Shown: positions 27,140-35,255 of the stretch, piece after piece
Position numbering within the stretch: position 1 is the stretch's first letter
Layout: every line of letters begins with the position of its first letter
DNA from: Gemmatimonadota bacterium
GTDB lineage: Bacteria; Gemmatimonadota; Gemmatimonadetes; Gemmatimonadales; GWC2-71-9
Assembly (NCBI GenBank): GCA_016704275.1
Contig: JADJAK010000002.1
Coordinates: 496,001 to 560,000, forward strand
Length of the DNA: 64,000 bases
Direction: 5' to 3'
Notes under the pieces: model-generated
Database searches by the model: none
What the model was told of the DNA's origin: nothing
What the model saw: only the letters and a program-made list of their open reading frames with translations
Translations under genes and position numbers: made by a program

Positions 27140-28150
27140 ATGACCGCTCCGACCGCCCCAGACGACCTCACCCAGCTCCGGCGGCTCGCCGAGGGTGTCA
27201 CTGCCCTCCGGACCCAGGTTGCCGAGCGGGTGGTCGGGCAAACCGAGGCAGTGGACGGGGTCCTGACCGCCATTCTGGGCGGGGGGCATGCCCTGCTGGT
27301 GGGTGTCCCGGGGCTGGCCAAGACGCTGCTGGTCTCGACCGTGGCCGAGGCGCTGAACCTCTCCTTCAACCGGGTGCAGTTCACCCCGGACCTGATGCCG
27401 GGCGACATCACCGGGACTGAGCTGGTCGAGGAGGATCCGGCGACTGGCAAGCGGCACTTCCGCTTCGTCCCGGGGCCGATCTTCGCCCAGGTGGTCCTGG
27501 CCGACGAGATCAACCGGACGCCGCCGAAGACCCAGGCCGCCCTGCTCCAGGCGATGCAGGAGCGGACGGTGACCGTCGCCGGGCAGACCTACCCGCTCCC
27601 CGCGCCGTTCTTTGTCCTGGCCACGCAGAATCCGATCGAGCAGGAGGGGACCTACCCCCTCCCCGAGGCGCAGCTCGACCGCTTCATGCTCGAGCTCCGG
27701 CTCGGCTATCCGTCGCGCAGCGAGGAGGAGACGATCGTGGCGCAGACCACCGGCTCACGGATGCCGACGGTCAAGCCGGTCTTCGACGGTGCCGAGCTCT
27801 CGGCGATGCAGTCGCTGGTGCGGCGGATTCCGGTGAGCCAGTCGCTGATTTCGGCTGCGGTGCTGCTGGCGCGGATGACGCGGCCGAACGAGGCCGAGGC
27901 GCCGCCGCTGGTGCGCGAGTATGTCGAGTGGGGTGCCGGGCCGCGTGCGTCGCAGTACCTGGTGCTCGGCGCCAAGGCGCGCGCCGCGATGGATGGCCGG
28001 CCGCAGGCGGACTTGGACGACGTGAAGAGCGTGGCGTTGGCGGTGCTCCGGCACCGGGTGATGACGAACTTCGCGGCCGAGGCAGCGGACCGGACCAGCG
28101 AGGATGTGGTGGCGGAGTTGGTGAGTGGGGGGAGTTGGTTGCCGAGGTAG
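27140..28150 (+). CDS. MoxR-family AAA+ ATPase
   Basis: 336 residues. Walker A is LLVGVPGLAKTLL near residue 55, Walker B VVLADEINRTPPKTQAALL, sensor-1 FFVLATQNPIEQEGTYPLPEAQLDRF, and the C-terminal lid domain contains RASQYLVLGAKARAAMDGR. MoxR ATPases normally act as chaperones with von Willebrand factor A and DUF58 proteins encoded directly downstream. Here a stem-loop and a HipBA island follow instead, so the usual partners must be elsewhere or lost. Confidence 0.94.
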   Translation: MTAPTAPDDLTQLRRLAEGVTALRTQVAERVVGQTEAVDGVLTAILGGGHALLVGVPGLAKTLLVSTVAEALNLSFNRVQFTPDLMPGDITGTELVEEDPATGKRHFRFVPGPIFAQVVLADEINRTPPKTQAALLQAMQERTVTVAGQTYPLPAPFFVLATQNPIEQEGTYPLPEAQLDRFMLELRLGYPSRSEEETIVAQTTGSRMPTVKPVFDGAELSAMQSLVRRIPVSQSLISAAVLLARMTRPNEAEAPPLVREYVEWGAGPRASQYLVLGAKARAAMDGRPQADLDDVKSVALAVLRHRVMTNFAAEAADRTSEDVVAELVSGGSWLPR

Positions 28151-28207
28151 AAGTAGGATAGTAGTAGGTTTGTAAGAGTCATAAATGTCGCAATAAGCTA
28201 ATTTGTG

Positions 28208-28239
28208 CCAACAATCTGACTGGAAAGTCGGATTGTTGG
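28208..28239 (+). terminator. 14-base-pair stem-loop with GGAA tetraloop after moxR
   Basis: CCAACAATCTGACT (28208-28221) pairs with AGTCGGATTGTTGG (28226-28239) with one T-G pair and a GGAA loop. It sits 58 bases past the moxR stop in an AT-rich patch. The T-run after it is poor (CTATTTGTATT), so termination is likely but not certain; it could act in both directions. Confidence 0.6.
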
Positions 28240-28248
28240 CTATTTGTA

Positions 28249-28277
28249 TTGCATTCTTTCACTCATGCCAGTATTAT
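28249..28277 (+). promoter_or_regulatory. Sigma-70-like promoter of hipBA
   Basis: TTGCAT (28249-28254), a 17-base spacer and TATTAT (28272-28277) upstream of hipB. The stretch 28151-28352 is visibly AT-rich relative to its surroundings. ATTGCAT here and ATGCAAT near 28309 form an inverted pair that could be the HipB operator. Confidence 0.55.
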
Positions 28278-28352
28278 CTGCATTATACGACGTCTTTAAG
28301 CACTATGATGCAATAAAGCGTCACAAAAGCTGGTTTACATGGAGCATCAGCC

Positions 28353-28688
28353 ATGCACCCACACACCCCATCCGCCACCACCGACGAGATCCTCCGCGAG
28401 GCCGGCGAGCGCCTCAAGCGCTACCGGCTCCAGCAGAATCGCACCGTCGCCGAAGTCGCGAGCGAGGCCGGCGTCGCCATCCGCACGGTCGAGCGCGCCG
28501 AATCAGGGGCGAACCCCACCTTCGAGACCGTCGTGAGGATCCTCCGTGCCCTGGGCCGCGTCGACGCGCTGGACGCCTTCCTCCCGGCACCACTCGTCTC
28601 GCCCCTGCAGCTCGCGTCGATGGCCGGCCGCGAGCGGCAACGCGCCGGCCGACCACGCCGCCGGAGCAGCGGACCCACCAGTGACTGA
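28353..28688 (+). CDS. hipB: HipB-like XRE-family antitoxin/regulator
   Basis: 111 residues. The helix-turn-helix is in AGERLKRYRLQQNRTVAEVA and SEAGVAIRTVERAESGANP, followed by FETVVRILRALGRVDALDAF, the standard XRE layout. The C-terminal tail is Arg- and Ser-rich (RQRAGRPRRRSS) and unstructured. It lies just before hipA with an eight-base overlap, so it is the probable DNA-binding antitoxin that represses the pair through the AT-rich region upstream. Confidence 0.9.
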   Translation: MHPHTPSATTDEILREAGERLKRYRLQQNRTVAEVASEAGVAIRTVERAESGANPTFETVVRILRALGRVDALDAFLPAPLVSPLQLASMAGRERQRAGRPRRRSSGPTSD

Positions 28689-30003
28689 CGTTCCGCAGCG
28701 CGCGCCGCGGCGCCGTCCGGCGACGGAGTACACCGTCGCGAGCGTGCACCTCTGGGGGCAGCACGTTGGCGCGGTCGCCGAGGACCGCCTCGGCGCGGTC
28801 ACCTTCGAGTACAGCGAGCCATTCCGACGCTCGGGGCTTGAGATCTCCCCCATCCACCTCCCCCTCACCCAGAGCGGGCCCGTCGCCTTTCCCGAGCTGC
28901 AGCGCGTCGAGGCCTTCGCCGGACTGCCGGGTGTGCTCGCCGATTCCCTTCCCGATGCGTTCGGCAACGCGGTCATCAAGCGCTACTTCGAGCAGCGCGG
29001 CACGCCCGCCGCGGCGCTGAGTCCGGTACAGCGACTGCTCTATATCGGCAGGCGCGCGATGGGCGCACTCGAGTTCACGCCGCCGCTCGATCGGCAGGCG
29101 AGTCGCGAAGCGGAAGAAGCGCTCTCGGTGGCGCAGCTCGTCGCCGAGGCACGGCGCGTGATCGAGGGTGACCCGGCTGTGGCCGTCCCGGAGATGATGC
29201 GTGTCGGCGCGAGTGCCGGCGGTGCGCGCGCCAAGGCGCTGATCCAGTGGAACCGCGCGCTCGGTCGGGTGAAGTCGGCCTTTGCGCCTGCAGCCGCCGG
29301 TGACGAGCAGTGGCTGATCAAGTTCGACGGCGTCTCCGCCGGCCAGGGCGGCCACGCGCTCGACAAGGCGTTCGCGCCGGGACCGTTCGGCCGCATCGAG
29401 TACGCCTACGCGCAGATGGCACGCGCCGCGGGCATCGAGATGGCGGAGTGCCACCTGCTGCACGAGCGCGACTTCGCCCACTTCATGACACAGCGGTTCG
29501 ATCGCGACGGGAGCGAGCGCATCCACCTGCACTCCCTCGGCGGCCTCCTTCACGCCGACTACAACATCCGGCAGCTGGTCTCCTACGAAGACTACTTCCG
29601 CACCATCCGCACCCTCGGCATGGGCCAGCCCGCGATCGACCAGGCGTTCCGGCGCATGGTGTTCAACCTTGCCGCACGCAATCAGGACGATCACGTCAAG
29701 AACATCGCCTTCCTGATGGGACCCGACGGCCGCTGGCGCCTCGCCCCCGCCTTCGACGTGACCTGGGCCTACGGCAGCAACTGGACGCTCACCCACCAGA
29801 TGACCGTCGGCGGCAAGGACGACGACTTCACCCGCGACGACCTGCTCGCGGTGGGGCGTGCCTTCGATGTCCCGCATGACGGCGCCGAGATCCTCGGTGA
29901 GGTCGATGCCGCGCTGACGACGTGGGAGCCGGAGGCGAAGGTGACGGGGTTAAGTGCCGAGCAGATCGGAGCGATCAGTTCGACTTTTCGGCGATTCGTG
30001 TAG
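28681..30003 (+). CDS. hipA: HipA-like Ser/Thr kinase toxin
   Basis: 440 residues from GTG 28681. The N-terminal HipA_N region contains GLPGVLADSLPDAFGNAVI. The kinase part has the phosphorylatable loop VGASAGGARAKALIQ, the catalytic block NLAARNQDDHVKNIAFL (Asp and Asn), and a DFG-like AFDVTWAYGSN in place of the usual Asp-Leu-x-Pro. HipA toxins phosphorylate aminoacyl-tRNA synthetases or related targets and cause dormancy when not held by HipB (family knowledge). The gene pair and its AT-rich promoter look like an acquired island between moxR and the next minus-strand operon. Confidence 0.92.
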   Translation: MTDVPQRAPRRRPATEYTVASVHLWGQHVGAVAEDRLGAVTFEYSEPFRRSGLEISPIHLPLTQSGPVAFPELQRVEAFAGLPGVLADSLPDAFGNAVIKRYFEQRGTPAAALSPVQRLLYIGRRAMGALEFTPPLDRQASREAEEALSVAQLVAEARRVIEGDPAVAVPEMMRVGASAGGARAKALIQWNRALGRVKSAFAPAAAGDEQWLIKFDGVSAGQGGHALDKAFAPGPFGRIEYAYAQMARAAGIEMAECHLLHERDFAHFMTQRFDRDGSERIHLHSLGGLLHADYNIRQLVSYEDYFRTIRTLGMGQPAIDQAFRRMVFNLAARNQDDHVKNIAFLMGPDGRWRLAPAFDVTWAYGSNWTLTHQMTVGGKDDDFTRDDLLAVGRAFDVPHDGAEILGEVDAALTTWEPEAKVTGLSAEQIGAISSTFRRFV

Positions 30004-30102
30004 CGCGGCTCGGGTGGAAGATCTCAGACGCGTCACCATGCGACGCGCTGCCGATGAACGCAGGCCCGCTCCCCGACCGGTGGGCGACGAGGGCAATCGA
30101 GG

Positions 30103-30777
30103 TCACGCCGCCCGCGTCCTTCCCGCTCCCCGCACCGCCATCCACAACGCGGCGCCCATCTCACCCAGCCCTGCCGGCTTCCGGATCCAGCGAACAATCG
30201 CCATTTCCGGATAGCCGGGGAGCAGCATCGTCGCCACGAAGTGCGTGACATAGCCGACGCCGCCCACCATCAGCACCACGCCGAGCGCCTTCGGGAGAAA
30301 CCCCGAGCGATAGACCAGGTAGCCGAACGGCAAGAGCCACAGCCCCCAGAAGATCTGCGCCATCAACTGGCCGTTCTGGTAGGTCGAGAGCTCCGCCGAC
30401 ACCCCTGCCGCCATCACCTCGGGGGTGAGCGACGCATTGCCGATCAACGTGAGAATGTCCAGCAGGTGCACCTGGTTCAGGAACGCAATCGGTGCGCTGA
30501 CCGCCGCCAGTGCCACCATCGCGACCGCGGCTCGTGGACTCACGTGGTGCAGCACGCGGTAGAGCTCCAGCGGGAGCAGCAGGAACGCGGTGTAACAGAC
30601 GTAGCCGGAGACGATCCCCAGCCGCCAGAGGTATTCGTTCGCCACCAGATTCTGCACCGTGCGCGTCGGGTCACCGTCGACGAGGAGCCGCGAGGGGACG
30701 ATGCCGAGGGTGAACAACCCGGTCACAACAACCACAAGATAGATCAGCCCGGCACTGCGCGTCGAGGTGCGGCTCAT
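30103..30777 (-). CDS. DUF4386-family membrane protein
   Basis: 224 residues with six to seven membrane helices. Matches the DUF4386 pattern in ARSAGLIYLVVVVTGLF-like N-terminus, VSAPIAFLNQVHLLDIL, a GQLMAQIFWGLWLLPFGYLVYRSGFLPK segment and the C-terminal WIRKPAGLGEMGAALWMAVRG. No enzyme function is known. ATG 30777 overlaps the DUF6326 stop (ATGA), so both are made from one mRNA. It is convergent with hipA. Confidence 0.85.
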   Translation of the reverse strand: MSRTSTRSAGLIYLVVVVTGLFTLGIVPSRLLVDGDPTRTVQNLVANEYLWRLGIVSGYVCYTAFLLLPLELYRVLHHVSPRAAVAMVALAAVSAPIAFLNQVHLLDILTLIGNASLTPEVMAAGVSAELSTYQNGQLMAQIFWGLWLLPFGYLVYRSGFLPKALGVVLMVGGVGYVTHFVATMLLPGYPEMAIVRWIRKPAGLGEMGAALWMAVRGAGRTRAA

Positions 30778-31202
30778 GCGGCACGCCTCGGCCACGTCCA
30801 CGCCATCCAGACGATGCTCACGGTAAGCGCCACCTCGATGACTCCGAGCAGAAGGTAGAAGCGCCACGCGCCCGGCATCGTGAGCAGCATGCTCGCGGTG
30901 AACAACACCCCCGCCACGATGTTCAGCCACCGGCTCACCCGCGGCGCCAGCACCAGCGAGAGCACGACCATCAGCGACGGCATCGCCATCATCGTCGCGG
31001 TGCCCAGGAGCACCTGCTGGGTCACCGCGCCGAGGGGACCCATTCGGCCGTCGAGCAGCTGCTGGATCTTTCCGGGCACGTACAAGCCGAAGTAATCGCC
31101 GTAGAGGTAACAGAGGGTGACGCTGACCCAGAGCATCGACAACAGCAGCGGCCTCGGCAGCGGCATACGTTCCAGCGGGTGAACGTGTTCAGCGTCGTGC
31201 AC
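30774..31202 (-). CDS. DUF6326-family membrane protein
   Basis: 142 residues with four helices. The signature CYLYGDYFGLYVPGKIQQLL followed by LGAVTQQVLLGTATMMAMPSLM and the C-terminal IEVALTVSIVWMAWTWP agree with the DUF6326 family of unknown function. GTG 31202 has GGGAG seven bases upstream and gives the usual N-terminal lead; ATG 31166 would remove it. The start overlaps the end of the acyltransferase fusion gene by 47 bases on either choice of frame, suggesting coupling. Confidence 0.82.
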   Translation of the reverse strand: MHDAEHVHPLERMPLPRPLLLSMLWVSVTLCYLYGDYFGLYVPGKIQQLLDGRMGPLGAVTQQVLLGTATMMAMPSLMVVLSLVLAPRVSRWLNIVAGVLFTASMLLTMPGAWRFYLLLGVIEVALTVSIVWMAWTWPRRAA

Positions 31203-31248
31203 GGTGATGCTCCCGGCGAAGGTGCTGGTGCAATGTAGTCCTCGCTCC

Positions 31249-33174
31249 CTACGGCCGACGAAACCGCCCCCGATCGATTGCCACATTGAATTCGACCTTG
31301 TCGATCTGCAGACGCACCGGCGCAGGCGATCCCTCCACCATGATCTCCATCACGTATGGCACCTGAATTCCCTGCACGACGCGATAGTCACCGCTCGTGA
31401 TGCTCATCGACGCGTCGCGCCCCATGACCGGCCGGCGCTGCATTCGCAACACCTCCAGATAGCTCCGCGCGTCCAGGTGCACCGTGGCCGTGCGGCCATT
31501 CGGCCAACGCACGTTCACGGCATGCACCGGGATGGCGGTGCCACGCACCTGGACCACTCTCGGTCCGGCGTAGGTCACCACGATTCCCTTCGCCGCGGCA
31601 CCGATCAACGGCCCGTCGAAGTCGGTCTCTTCGAGAAAGTCCGCCAGCTCCGCGGCCGGCACGTCCGTCGCCTTGCCGTCGCGTGAGGCGAAGGGGTCGA
31701 TGCGCCACGGCTTCGCCCCGTCGGTCGCGGTGATCTGCACCGCCCCCGCCACGGTCGCGTCCTTGCGGAGCAGGTTCGGACGCATCGCCTCGCTCACGAC
31801 CGGGATCGCCTCGGGCAGGATCCCGGTCACCTTCATCGCAACGCGACGATTCTGGATCTTGTCGAGCGGGCCACTCGCCGCTGCATAGCGCGCCAGCAAA
31901 GTGGGCAGCGGCATCGCGGCCGGTGGAGCAGGCGCCTGCGCACCGAGCGCCGCAGGCATCAGAAGAAGCAGGGCAAGTGCACGCATCAGAGTTGTTCCAG
32001 TGTTGGAGGGAGTTGGCCAGGCACGCGGATGGCGACGGCCGTTGAGAAGTGCGCCGACGAAGGTCGAACGCACCAACCAGTGATAGGAGAGGAGCAGGAG
32101 CAGGATCGTCGTCCCGAGGAGCAGCACAAACTTCACCGGCCAGGGGAGCCGCCAGTCGCGCATCAGGAGCTGCAATCCGAGCAGCAGCGGGAGGTGGGCC
32201 AGGTAGATCCAGTACGAGGCATCGGCGAGGTAGCGGCGCGTGGGCGACAGCGCCGGCAGGAAGTGCAAGCCAAGGCCGATGAGCCCGCAGGTCCAACTCC
32301 ACACTCCCAGGGCGTAGAGCGCGGCGAAGTACAGCTTCTGCGCCCCGAATGCCGCCGGCATAAGACGCGGCGTCAGGCCCCCCATTGCCAGGCACGCCGC
32401 CGTGGCGGCAATGGCCATCACCAGGGAGAGCGCCCACCACCGCTCAATGCGCTGCAGCAACAGCTCGGCCTGACGATGCATCACCCAGCCGAGGCCGAAG
32501 GCGAGTCCGTAGCTCAGCAGCGCGGCGCGGTTCGGCAGCAGACCGGTGTCCGGCGTCGGAATCCCGAACCACCCCATCCAGTACGGCGTGTCGTAGAGCC
32601 ACCACGTCACCGGGAGGGCCAGCACCACGGGCGTCCACGGCCCGATCAGGAGTCGCATGCTGGCATCCGCCATGGTGCGCAGGCGCCCTGCGCGGTCAAG
32701 CAGCACGACGACGCCGCGCACGAGGAGCGCGCCGGAATACAACCAGAGGAGTAGATAGAGGAACCAGAGGTGCGCGAGTGGGAAGGTCGCGACCGTGAGT
32801 CTCCCTTCAATGGCCGAGCTGCCCGGCACCGACACCTGCAGCACGGCATCGATGACACCGAGCACGATCGGCCAGGCCAGCACCAGCGGCACCCCGATGC
32901 GCAGCGCGCGCTGACGCAGGAAGCCGGCGGTCCCGAGCCGCTCACGGACCACGCGACCGAAGAATCCGGCCAGCACGAAGAAGAGCGTCATCCGCGCCAT
33001 GTGGATCGTGAAGAACGCCACCGACAACGTGGTGCTGCGCGTGGCATCCGCCACCAGCCAAAGCTGGGGACCGGGCAGGAAGGCCATCGAGGCGTGGAGC
33101 ACCACGCCCGCGACGAGGGCGAATCCGCGCACGGCATCGAGGCCATGCCACCGTGCGGGAGCTGCGTGAGTCAC
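31249..33174 (-). CDS. Acyltransferase-3 protein fused in frame to an exported LolA-like domain
   Basis: 641 residues. Residues 1-395 are an acyltransferase-3 membrane protein: GLDAVRGFALVAGVVLHASM with the conserved Arg, about ten helices, and WIYLAHLPLLLG near the end. Without any stop the frame continues into MRALALLLLMPAALGAQ, a perfect signal peptide (ATG 31986), and then a LolA-like outer-membrane-lipoprotein-sorting region (VAMKVTGILPEAIPVV, VQVRGTAIPVHAVNV). A signal peptide inside a protein suggests two genes that lost the separating stop, or a second translation start at 31986. Substrates unknown. Confidence 0.8.
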   Translation of the reverse strand: MTHAAPARWHGLDAVRGFALVAGVVLHASMAFLPGPQLWLVADATRSTTLSVAFFTIHMARMTLFFVLAGFFGRVVRERLGTAGFLRQRALRIGVPLVLAWPIVLGVIDAVLQVSVPGSSAIEGRLTVATFPLAHLWFLYLLLWLYSGALLVRGVVVLLDRAGRLRTMADASMRLLIGPWTPVVLALPVTWWLYDTPYWMGWFGIPTPDTGLLPNRAALLSYGLAFGLGWVMHRQAELLLQRIERWWALSLVMAIAATAACLAMGGLTPRLMPAAFGAQKLYFAALYALGVWSWTCGLIGLGLHFLPALSPTRRYLADASYWIYLAHLPLLLGLQLLMRDWRLPWPVKFVLLLGTTILLLLLSYHWLVRSTFVGALLNGRRHPRAWPTPSNTGTTLMRALALLLLMPAALGAQAPAPPAAMPLPTLLARYAAASGPLDKIQNRRVAMKVTGILPEAIPVVSEAMRPNLLRKDATVAGAVQITATDGAKPWRIDPFASRDGKATDVPAAELADFLEETDFDGPLIGAAAKGIVVTYAGPRVVQVRGTAIPVHAVNVRWPNGRTATVHLDARSYLEVLRMQRRPVMGRDASMSITSGDYRVVQGIQVPYVMEIMVEGSPAPVRLQIDKVEFNVAIDRGRFRRP

Positions 33175-33266
33175 GATTCCACTCCACGTCCATACGATGC
33201 GGTCCCCCGAGCCCCTGCCGGGAACGACAGGGGTGAGGCAACCCGCTGGCCGACAGTCGGCCTAGA

Positions 33267-33941
33267 TCAGAGGAAGTCTTTGCGGCGCGATTGCCATTGC
33301 CAGGTGGCAACGAGGACCAGCGCCACGACGCCAAGTTCGACGGCGGCGATCGTGCGCAGACTCGGTACCCACGCGACGGTGGGCCCGGAGATGGTGGCGG
33401 CGACATCCGCCAGCCGCAGCGACCAATAGATGTACGCCTGCAACCCAAGGTTGATCGTCGCCATGACGGCAATGGTCCACGCTTCGGAGTCCGTGACGAT
33501 CGCCGTGGCCAGCGTGACGATGTAGCCGCACAGGACGTACAGGAGCAGGGCGATGGTGAACGGCAGCACGCCGTCGGGCACCGACTCACGCAGGAGGATC
33601 ACGGCGGTGGCGCCCGCGCCGAGCATGAGCCAGGGCGTGAGGAAGAGGAGCAGGTTGGCGGCGAGTTTGGCCGCGGTGTACTCGCGCACCCCGATCGGCA
33701 ACGACATCACGAACGGCAGCATCCCCTGCGTGCGCTCCTGCACCACGGTCAGGAAGGTCAGAAAGATCCCGATGCTGATCACGACCGTGAGCAGCAGCAC
33801 CGCGCCGAGATAGAAGACGCCCTGGCTCGATGAGAGCAACATGCCGAGACTCAGAAGTCCGAGCGCCAGCCCGGCGGCGATCGGGCCGCGCTGGAAGTAC
33901 CAGTCCTTGCGGACCAGGTGGCCAATCATCGTGGTATTCAC
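33267..33941 (-). CDS. ABC-2 type transporter permease
   Basis: 224 residues with six hydrophobic helices and the ABC-2 pattern: cytosolic start HLVRKDWYFQRGP, TFLTVVQERTQGMLPFVMSLP with the conserved RTxGxxxxxxxLP element, and AAKLAANLLLFLTPWLM. It pairs with the ATPase encoded just upstream, whose stop overlaps its GTG (GTGA), to make an exporter. Substrate unknown; YtrA-controlled exporters often answer cell-envelope antibiotics (family knowledge). Confidence 0.9.
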   Translation of the reverse strand: MNTTMIGHLVRKDWYFQRGPIAAGLALGLLSLGMLLSSSQGVFYLGAVLLLTVVISIGIFLTFLTVVQERTQGMLPFVMSLPIGVREYTAAKLAANLLLFLTPWLMLGAGATAVILLRESVPDGVLPFTIALLLYVLCGYIVTLATAIVTDSEAWTIAVMATINLGLQAYIYWSLRLADVAATISGPTVAWVPSLRTIAAVELGVVALVLVATWQWQSRRKDFL

Positions 33942-34834
33942 GCCGCGACCTCCTCACGGCGTGCCATCACCGTGGTCACGAAGATTTCCTCGAGGGTGAG
34001 GCGCTCCACCCCCTGCACCGTCGCCCCGCCCGCCGCACACGCCTGGAGCATCGCCTCGTCGTAATGATCCGTCACGAGCGTGGCGACATGTCCATGCATG
34101 GCCGTCTGCACGATGTGCGGCAACACGGGCACCACTCCCGGCACCGCGAGCTCCAGGCGCAGGCGACGCCACCGATCGAGATACGCGGCCGTGTCGTCGG
34201 CATCGATGATCCGCCCCCGATCGATGAAGTTCACGCGGTCGGCGATCTGCTCCACATCCAGCGTGTTCTGGCTCGAGAAGAGCACCGAGCGCCCCGCGTC
34301 CCGGACCACATCGGTCAATGCGCCGATCACTTCCTGCCGCGCCACCGGATCGAGGCCCGTGGTCGGCTCATCGAGGACAAGCAGCGTCGGCCGCCGAGCA
34401 AGCGCGAGCAGCAGCGCGGCCTTGATCCGCTGACCATGGGACATCCCCTTGATGCGCTGCTCCGGGCGAAGATCGAAGCGGCGCACGAGCGCGGCGGCGT
34501 ACGCACCGTCCCACGCGCCGAAGACCTGCGCCACAAAGTCCATGTGCCACTGCAGTGTCGCCCGCGGAAAGAGGCGCGTGTCCTCGGACACATAGCCGAT
34601 GTCCTGCTTGGCACGCGCGGTGGCCTCCGGGATGCGGTGGCCAAGCACCTCGATCTCGCCGGAATCGGCGGTGACCAGCCCCATGATGATGCGAATGGTC
34701 GTCGACTTCCCGGCGCCGTTGGCGCCGATGAATCCCGTGATGCTGCCCGTCGGCACCTCGAGGGCGACGTCGCGCAGGGAGAACGGGGGATAGTGCTTGC
34801 ACACTCCCCGGAGCCGGATGGCATGGTCGGTCAT
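33938..34834 (-). CDS. ABC transporter ATP-binding protein
   Basis: 298 residues. Walker A is GFIGANGAGKSTTIRI near residue 40, signature GMSHGQRIKAALLLALA (His in place of the usual Gly), Walker B TLLVLDEPTTGLDP, and a switch region with VLFSSQNTLDVEQIADR. The C-terminal 80 residues form a separate regulatory lobe ending MARREEVAA. ATG 34834 overlaps the regulator stop (ATGA). Together with the permease at 33267 it forms an exporter; the third gene, the acyltransferase fusion, follows 92 bases later. Confidence 0.93.
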   Translation of the reverse strand: MTDHAIRLRGVCKHYPPFSLRDVALEVPTGSITGFIGANGAGKSTTIRIIMGLVTADSGEIEVLGHRIPEATARAKQDIGYVSEDTRLFPRATLQWHMDFVAQVFGAWDGAYAAALVRRFDLRPEQRIKGMSHGQRIKAALLLALARRPTLLVLDEPTTGLDPVARQEVIGALTDVVRDAGRSVLFSSQNTLDVEQIADRVNFIDRGRIIDADDTAAYLDRWRRLRLELAVPGVVPVLPHIVQTAMHGHVATLVTDHYDEAMLQACAAGGATVQGVERLTLEEIFVTTVMARREEVAA

Positions 34835-35220
34835 GAGCAATCCTCGGCGCGGCGAATCGCCTCAGCGAGACGTGCGCGCAACGCCTCGATGGGGAGTTGG
34901 TGGCGGACGGCGAGGTCGGCCAGCGTCTCGAGCAGCGGCTGGAGCTGTGCCTCGAAGAGCCGATCCTGCAGGTCGGGCACTTCAGCCACGACCGACCCGA
35001 TCCCGTGGCGCGTCACGATCACCCCTTCGCGCTCGAGCTCGAAATAGGCGCGCTTGACGGTGATGACGGAGACGCGCAGCTCGGCGGACAGCTCCCGGAT
35101 GGACGGGAGCCCAAAGCCGGCGGGCCAATCGCCCAGCGCGATGCGCTGGCGGACCTGCTCGATGATCTGCAGGTAGATCGGCCGGGGATCGGCCTTGGCG
35201 AGGTTCAAGCCACTGTGCAT
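34831..35220 (-). CDS. GntR-family regulator, YtrA subfamily
   Basis: 129 residues. The winged helix is in IYLQIIEQVRQRIALGDW, GLPSIRELSAELRVSVITVKRAY and GVIVTRHGIGSVVAE; the remaining 50 residues are a short helical dimerisation tail, typical of the YtrA subfamily that regulates an adjoining ABC transporter. ATG 35220 is at the predicted transcription start, giving a leaderless message. The palindrome overlapping the promoter is its probable own operator. It heads the operon at 30103-35220. Confidence 0.93.
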   Translation of the reverse strand: MHSGLNLAKADPRPIYLQIIEQVRQRIALGDWPAGFGLPSIRELSAELRVSVITVKRAYFELEREGVIVTRHGIGSVVAEVPDLQDRLFEAQLQPLLETLADLAVRHQLPIEALRARLAEAIRRAEDCS

Positions 35221-35246
35221 AGTGATATACTCAGTATACACAGTGG
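35210..35246. promoter_or_regulatory. Palindromic operator of the YtrA-type operon
   Basis: Outer inverted repeat CCACTGTG / CACAGTGG (35210-35217 and 35239-35246) encloses an inner imperfect palindrome GTGATATACT / CAGTATACAC. The site covers the start codon and the -10 region, so bound regulator would block transcription. Confidence 0.65.
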
Positions 35247-35255
35247 ATTTGTCAA
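35226..35255 (-). promoter_or_regulatory. Promoter of the GntR-ABC operon, probably leaderless
   Basis: On the minus strand TTGACA (35255-35250), an 18-base spacer and AGTATA (35231-35226). Transcription would begin within a base or two of ATG 35220. The TGA stop of the LysR gene (35254-35252) is embedded in the -35 box. Confidence 0.6.

Noticed and set aside
30004..30102. Looked for a terminator between the convergent hipA and DUF4386 genes
   Set aside because: No stem with a T-run on either strand could be found.
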